Origin: CBFCZU01 sp965602635
GTDB lineage: Bacteria > Planctomycetota > Phycisphaerae > SM23-33
Length of the DNA stretch: 18,426 nt
Direction of reading: 5' to 3'
NCBI GenBank assembly: GCA_965602635.1
Contig: CBFCZU010000063.1
Location: 1-18,426, forward strand
Made by a program: the position numbers and the translations under genes
The notes under the pieces: model-generated
The model's input: only the letters and a program-made list of their open reading frames with translations
Told to the model about the DNA's origin: nothing
Databases searched by the model: none
Shown here: piece by piece, positions 15,534 through 18,426 of the stretch
Layout: each line of letters opens with the position of its first letter
How positions within the stretch are numbered: position 1 is the first letter of the stretch

Positions 15534-18191
15534 ATGAGGAATGCGGGAGTCTTCGGGAGCCTGGCCACACTGCTGACTCTTGCCGGCATGGCGCCGGCGT
15601 CGGGAGCCCGATCATCGACGGCGGAACAGGTCATCGAGAAGACGGGCGTCTCGGCGGGGTTGGCGGTCGTGGTCGGCACGACTGACGGGAAGTTGGTGGC
15701 TGGGCTCACCAACGGCGGGAGGATGCTCGTGCAGGGCCTGGCGCTGACGGACGAGGCGGCGGAGGAGGCCCGCAAGCACATCCTGGCGAAGAGGCTGTAT
15801 GGGTTGGCGTCCGTCGTGCGGATCGAATCGGGTCGGACGCTGCCGTACTTCGACCGGTTGGTGAACCTGCTCGTGGCGGACCTGGACGCCCTGGGCGGCC
15901 GCGCCCCCTCAATGGCTGAGATGATGCGCGTGCTGGGCTACGAGGGCGTCGTCTGGCTGAAGCGGGACGGGAAGTGGAGCAGGACGGTCAAGCCCACACC
16001 GCAAGACGTGGACTCCTGGACGCACTACCACTACGACGCTTCCGGCAACCCGGTATGCAAGGACCTGGTGGTCGGCCCGCCGAACACGTTCCGCTGGGTG
16101 GACGGGCCCTTTGGAATGAACCTGATCGGCGGGTTCCGCACGTCTGACGGCGTGGCCGTGCAGATCAATCCCACGTACCTGCTAATGAAGAGCAGGCCCA
16201 GGATTCCGGATGAGCTGCGGGGCCTGCATCTCTGGGCCCGGGACGTCAACAGCGGCGTGCTGCTGTGGCGCCGGAAGATCGTGCCCCCAAACGCCCGATA
16301 CCGGTACGCGCGAGAGCACACGGAGACCTTCGTTGCGGCGGGCGGGGGCGTCTACGCCTACGACTTCACCGACGACGAGCGGGTCGCATTGACCTGCTGG
16401 GACATCCGCACCGGCAAGGTGCGGCGAGTGTTCCAGCGGGGCGTCGTCTGTCGCAAGGCCGATTGGCCCGGCGGCCCGGACAAGAGGGCCGACTGGCGGG
16501 AGTGGGCCAACAAGGCCTTCGCGTGGAGTACCGTACTGGTTCGCGACGGCAAGGTGGTTCAGATGGTCCGCGACAAGCTGCTCGTGATGGACCTGGGCAG
16601 TGGGAGGGTGATCTGGAGGAAGCAGACGGGTGACGACACCCAGTATACGAAGGTCGTCGTCTCGGGCGATCGGCTGGTGACGCTTCGGGCCAGGATCGAG
16701 TCCGACCGGCGAGGGCGTAAGCTGAACCTGGCGTCGGCGGAGGCGTGGCGACTCAACGACGCCGCGCCGCTCTGGCGAATCGACCTGACCGGCTTGACGT
16801 ACCCGTCGGCCGCCGAGGGCAACTACCACCAGAACCTCGCCGCCCGGGAGCCCTATCTGCTGCTGCCCCTGGCGGACAATCGGGCGATCCTGCTGGACGC
16901 CCGCGACGGCAGCCGCGTGTGGGAGAAGCCCAGCAACGGGCGCTTCGGGCACTTGATCATCGGGGACAGGATCTTCATGGATCATGCCGGCTCGAACCCC
17001 TTTGGCGGGGTGATCATGCTGGCCACGGGCGAGAGGGACCCCACTCCCCGCAAAGGCGGAATGAACCAGTCTGCCTGCGACGCGGCCACGGGGACGCCGA
17101 AGTGGTTCATGGGCAAGCGGAACTTCGTGCCCGTCGATCGCCGGCCCGGCTGGCCGCATTGGGTGTCCCTGCGATGCATGGGCAAGAAGTGCGGGGAGCG
17201 GGCGGCGGCGTCCTACGGTTCGATCTACGGCGTCTCCCCAATGTGCGGCTGCGACCAGTTTATTCGGGGCAGCGGGGCGTTCTACGCGGTCAAGCCCGTG
17301 GCGCCGGTAGCCGACCAGCGGCGGCTGAGTCGCGGCGGGGGCGGGGCGCTCGGGCCCGTCGAACCCCAGGTCGAGGCGACGAAGGCCCTGTCGGCGACGT
17401 TCTGGGGGATGCCGGAGGGACTGCCCGGCTTCTGGTTCACCACGAACTTCCGGTGGAGCGAACCGATCCATCACTGGCCCGGCTATGGGCGGACACAAAC
17501 CAAGCCCGTGCAGGCGGACGCTCTCACGCTGGTCGCCCACGTCCACGAGCACCGGCTGGCCGCGATGAGGGAAGGCAAGGAGGTGTGGAACTTCATTGCC
17601 GGCGGCAGGATCGGCGCCCCGCCGGTCGTCTTCGGTCACTTGGCGATCTTCGCCAGTCACGACGGGTGCGTCTACGCGGTGAATGTAGCCGACGGCAGGT
17701 TGGTGTGGCGGCTCCTGGCCGCCCCGGCCGACCGGCGGCACGTCGTTCTCGGGCAGGTTGAGTCGGGCTGGCCGGTCTTCAACGTCGTGCTGCGGGACGA
17801 CCTGATCTATTGCTCGGCCGGGCGGCACGAGGAGATGGACGGCGGCATCCACTTCTACTGCCTCGACGCGGCGACGGGGGCCGTCCGGTGGCATGTGAAG
17901 CGAAGATGTGGGCTCGAGTCCGACCTGGAGCCGATCCGCCAGCGGAAGAACACCGGCGACGACCGCGGCAGGGAGCGCCTCAAGCGAGGCATTCTCTCCG
18001 ACGGTCGGGCGCAGATGAATGACGTGATCGAGCTGCGCGACGGCCACCTCTGTCTGCACGGCGTCCCCATGGTGGACGTGTCGGACCCGAAGGACACGAT
18101 CAAGTATCCACGGACGCTTGTGCCACCGCAAATCGCAGCCCCACCGGAGGCCGCCCCGGCGGCGCCCGACTCGGGACGTTCGGGGACATAG
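15534..18191 (+). CDS. Exported protein: degenerate methyltransferase-like domain fused to PQQ-type beta-propeller
   Basis: ATG 15534 with AGGAG (15521-15525, spacing 8); 885 aa; signal peptide about 1-24 (MRNAGVFGSLATLLTLAGMA). Residues 36-150 read like a class I methyltransferase fold: GLAVVVGTTDGKL (42-54) in the place of the SAM-loop strand, a helix with EEARKHI (77-83), LPYFDRLVNLLVADL (103-117) where LPF.D..FDLV is usual, and MRVLGYEGVVWLK (131-143) for RVLkpGG. The rest is a propeller with PQQ/BamB-like blades of the form D..tG...W: WARDVNSGVLLWRR (234-247), VMDLGSGRVIWRKQ (351-364), LLDARDGSRVWEK (453-465), VYAVNVADGRLVWR (713-726) and YCLDAATGAVRWH (775-787). Cys548, Cys553, Cys571 and Cys573 cluster in the middle. 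The end is Pro/Ala-rich. Function is unknown; the name BamB would be misleading. It is divergent from the GH123-like operon. Confidence 0.8.
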   Translation: MRNAGVFGSLATLLTLAGMAPASGARSSTAEQVIEKTGVSAGLAVVVGTTDGKLVAGLTNGGRMLVQGLALTDEAAEEARKHILAKRLYGLASVVRIESGRTLPYFDRLVNLLVADLDALGGRAPSMAEMMRVLGYEGVVWLKRDGKWSRTVKPTPQDVDSWTHYHYDASGNPVCKDLVVGPPNTFRWVDGPFGMNLIGGFRTSDGVAVQINPTYLLMKSRPRIPDELRGLHLWARDVNSGVLLWRRKIVPPNARYRYAREHTETFVAAGGGVYAYDFTDDERVALTCWDIRTGKVRRVFQRGVVCRKADWPGGPDKRADWREWANKAFAWSTVLVRDGKVVQMVRDKLLVMDLGSGRVIWRKQTGDDTQYTKVVVSGDRLVTLRARIESDRRGRKLNLASAEAWRLNDAAPLWRIDLTGLTYPSAAEGNYHQNLAAREPYLLLPLADNRAILLDARDGSRVWEKPSNGRFGHLIIGDRIFMDHAGSNPFGGVIMLATGERDPTPRKGGMNQSACDAATGTPKWFMGKRNFVPVDRRPGWPHWVSLRCMGKKCGERAAASYGSIYGVSPMCGCDQFIRGSGAFYAVKPVAPVADQRRLSRGGGGALGPVEPQVEATKALSATFWGMPEGLPGFWFTTNFRWSEPIHHWPGYGRTQTKPVQADALTLVAHVHEHRLAAMREGKEVWNFIAGGRIGAPPVVFGHLAIFASHDGCVYAVNVADGRLVWRLLAAPADRRHVVLGQVESGWPVFNVVLRDDLIYCSAGRHEEMDGGIHFYCLDAATGAVRWHVKRRCGLESDLEPIRQRKNTGDDRGRERLKRGILSDGRAQMNDVIELRDGHLCLHGVPMVDVSDPKDTIKYPRTLVPPQIAAPPEAAPAAPDSGRSGT

Positions 18192-18263
18192 CCGCGGCAC
18201 TGCCGGAGACAGGACGGTCAGGGCTATGCCGGACCATGGACTTCGTAGGCCCGGTGTGAGGGC

Positions 18264-18426
18264 AGATTGATGGTCAACAGACACAGCCAGCCACCAGCAG
18301 AATGGCCACGCTGTGGCAGGGCAAAGGGCAACCAGGGCGCCCAGAAGCCGCCGAGAGGAAAGACCGTCAGATCCACGTGCCAGACGTGGTTCGGGCGTTT
18401 GGCGGTGACGATCCGTGATGTCTTAG
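18264..18426 (-). pseudogene. Frameshifted integrase-core transposase fragment
   Basis: Reading the minus strand in from the right edge gives RPNHVWHVDLTVFPLGGFWAP and then WLPFALPQ; WHVD carries the first catalytic Asp of rve/DDE integrase-core transposases. After Q (18311-18313) the homology continues only in another frame as PFCWWLAVSVDHQS, the counterpart of the usual VVDHFSR. A single-base loss near 18306-18310 therefore breaks the frame. The original frame ends at TAG 18224-18226, and resemblance stops at about 18264. This is a decayed piece of an insertion element whose remainder lies beyond the window; no terminal repeat is visible. The family (IS3/IS481-like or a Planctomycete-type integrase) cannot be fixed from this length. 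Confidence 0.65.

Noticed and set aside
15534..18191. Annotation as BamB outer-membrane assembly factor
   Set aside because: Only the propeller repeat type is shared. Length (885 aa), the methyltransferase-like N-terminus and the lack of Bam context argue against it.
16182..18284. 700-codon open frame on the minus strand opposite the PQQ-type propeller gene
   Set aside because: It starts inside the transposase remnant and runs antisense to a well-supported gene. Its translation is low-complexity, Arg/Pro/Val-rich and without a recognisable domain. Long antisense frames are common in DNA this GC-rich.
1..18426. CRISPR array, tRNA, rRNA or replication origin
   Set aside because: No spaced direct repeats, cloverleaf-like sequence, rRNA motif or iteron cluster was seen on reading both strands.

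Overview
The window is GC-rich bacterial DNA (roughly two-thirds GC by eye) with strong Shine-Dalgarno sites, two GTG starts among strongly supported genes, and very long spurious antisense frames. Eight large genes are present, and each intact start is followed by a signal-peptide-like segment. The mix of exported heparinase-like and GH123-like enzymes, FG-GAP/VCBS and PQQ/SBBP beta-propellers, plus an integrase-core transposase remnant with the sequence WHVDLT, is typical of Planctomycetota or neighbouring PVC-group bacteria. That assignment is inference; there is no rRNA or other marker gene here.

Layout. Left block, minus strand: a 3'-truncated alpha/beta hydrolase (1-871) and, 79 bp upstream of it, a TIM-barrel glycoside-hydrolase-like protein (951-2525). 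Divergent from these, on the plus strand: a heparinase II/III-like polysaccharide-lyase-type protein (2676-5102) and a fusion of an alpha/beta hydrolase to an SBBP-type propeller (5226-7826). Convergent with the fusion gene is a minus-strand three-gene operon that reads from 15319 down to 7865: two tandem paralogues of a GH123/DUF4091-like enzyme, then an FG-GAP/VCBS propeller protein. A 214-bp divergent region separates this operon from a plus-strand gene (15534-18191) whose product joins a degenerate methyltransferase-like domain to a PQQ-type propeller. The right edge holds a frameshifted transposase fragment.

How the genes may work together. Everything intact appears to be exported. The set reads as an extracytoplasmic carbohydrate-degradation locus: esterase-like, lyase-like and hydrolase-like enzymes plus propeller proteins that could scaffold or bind substrate. 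There is no SusC/SusD pair, transporter, regulator, sulfatase or cytoplasmic sugar enzyme in the window. The GH123 resemblance points toward an amino-sugar polymer and the heparinase resemblance toward a uronic-acid polymer, but the substrate cannot be read from the sequence. The most unusual items are the exported methyltransferase-like/propeller fusion, the esterase/propeller fusion with a short collagen-like Gly-X-Y hinge, and the loss of a recognisable GH123 Asp-Glu pair in both tandem paralogues.
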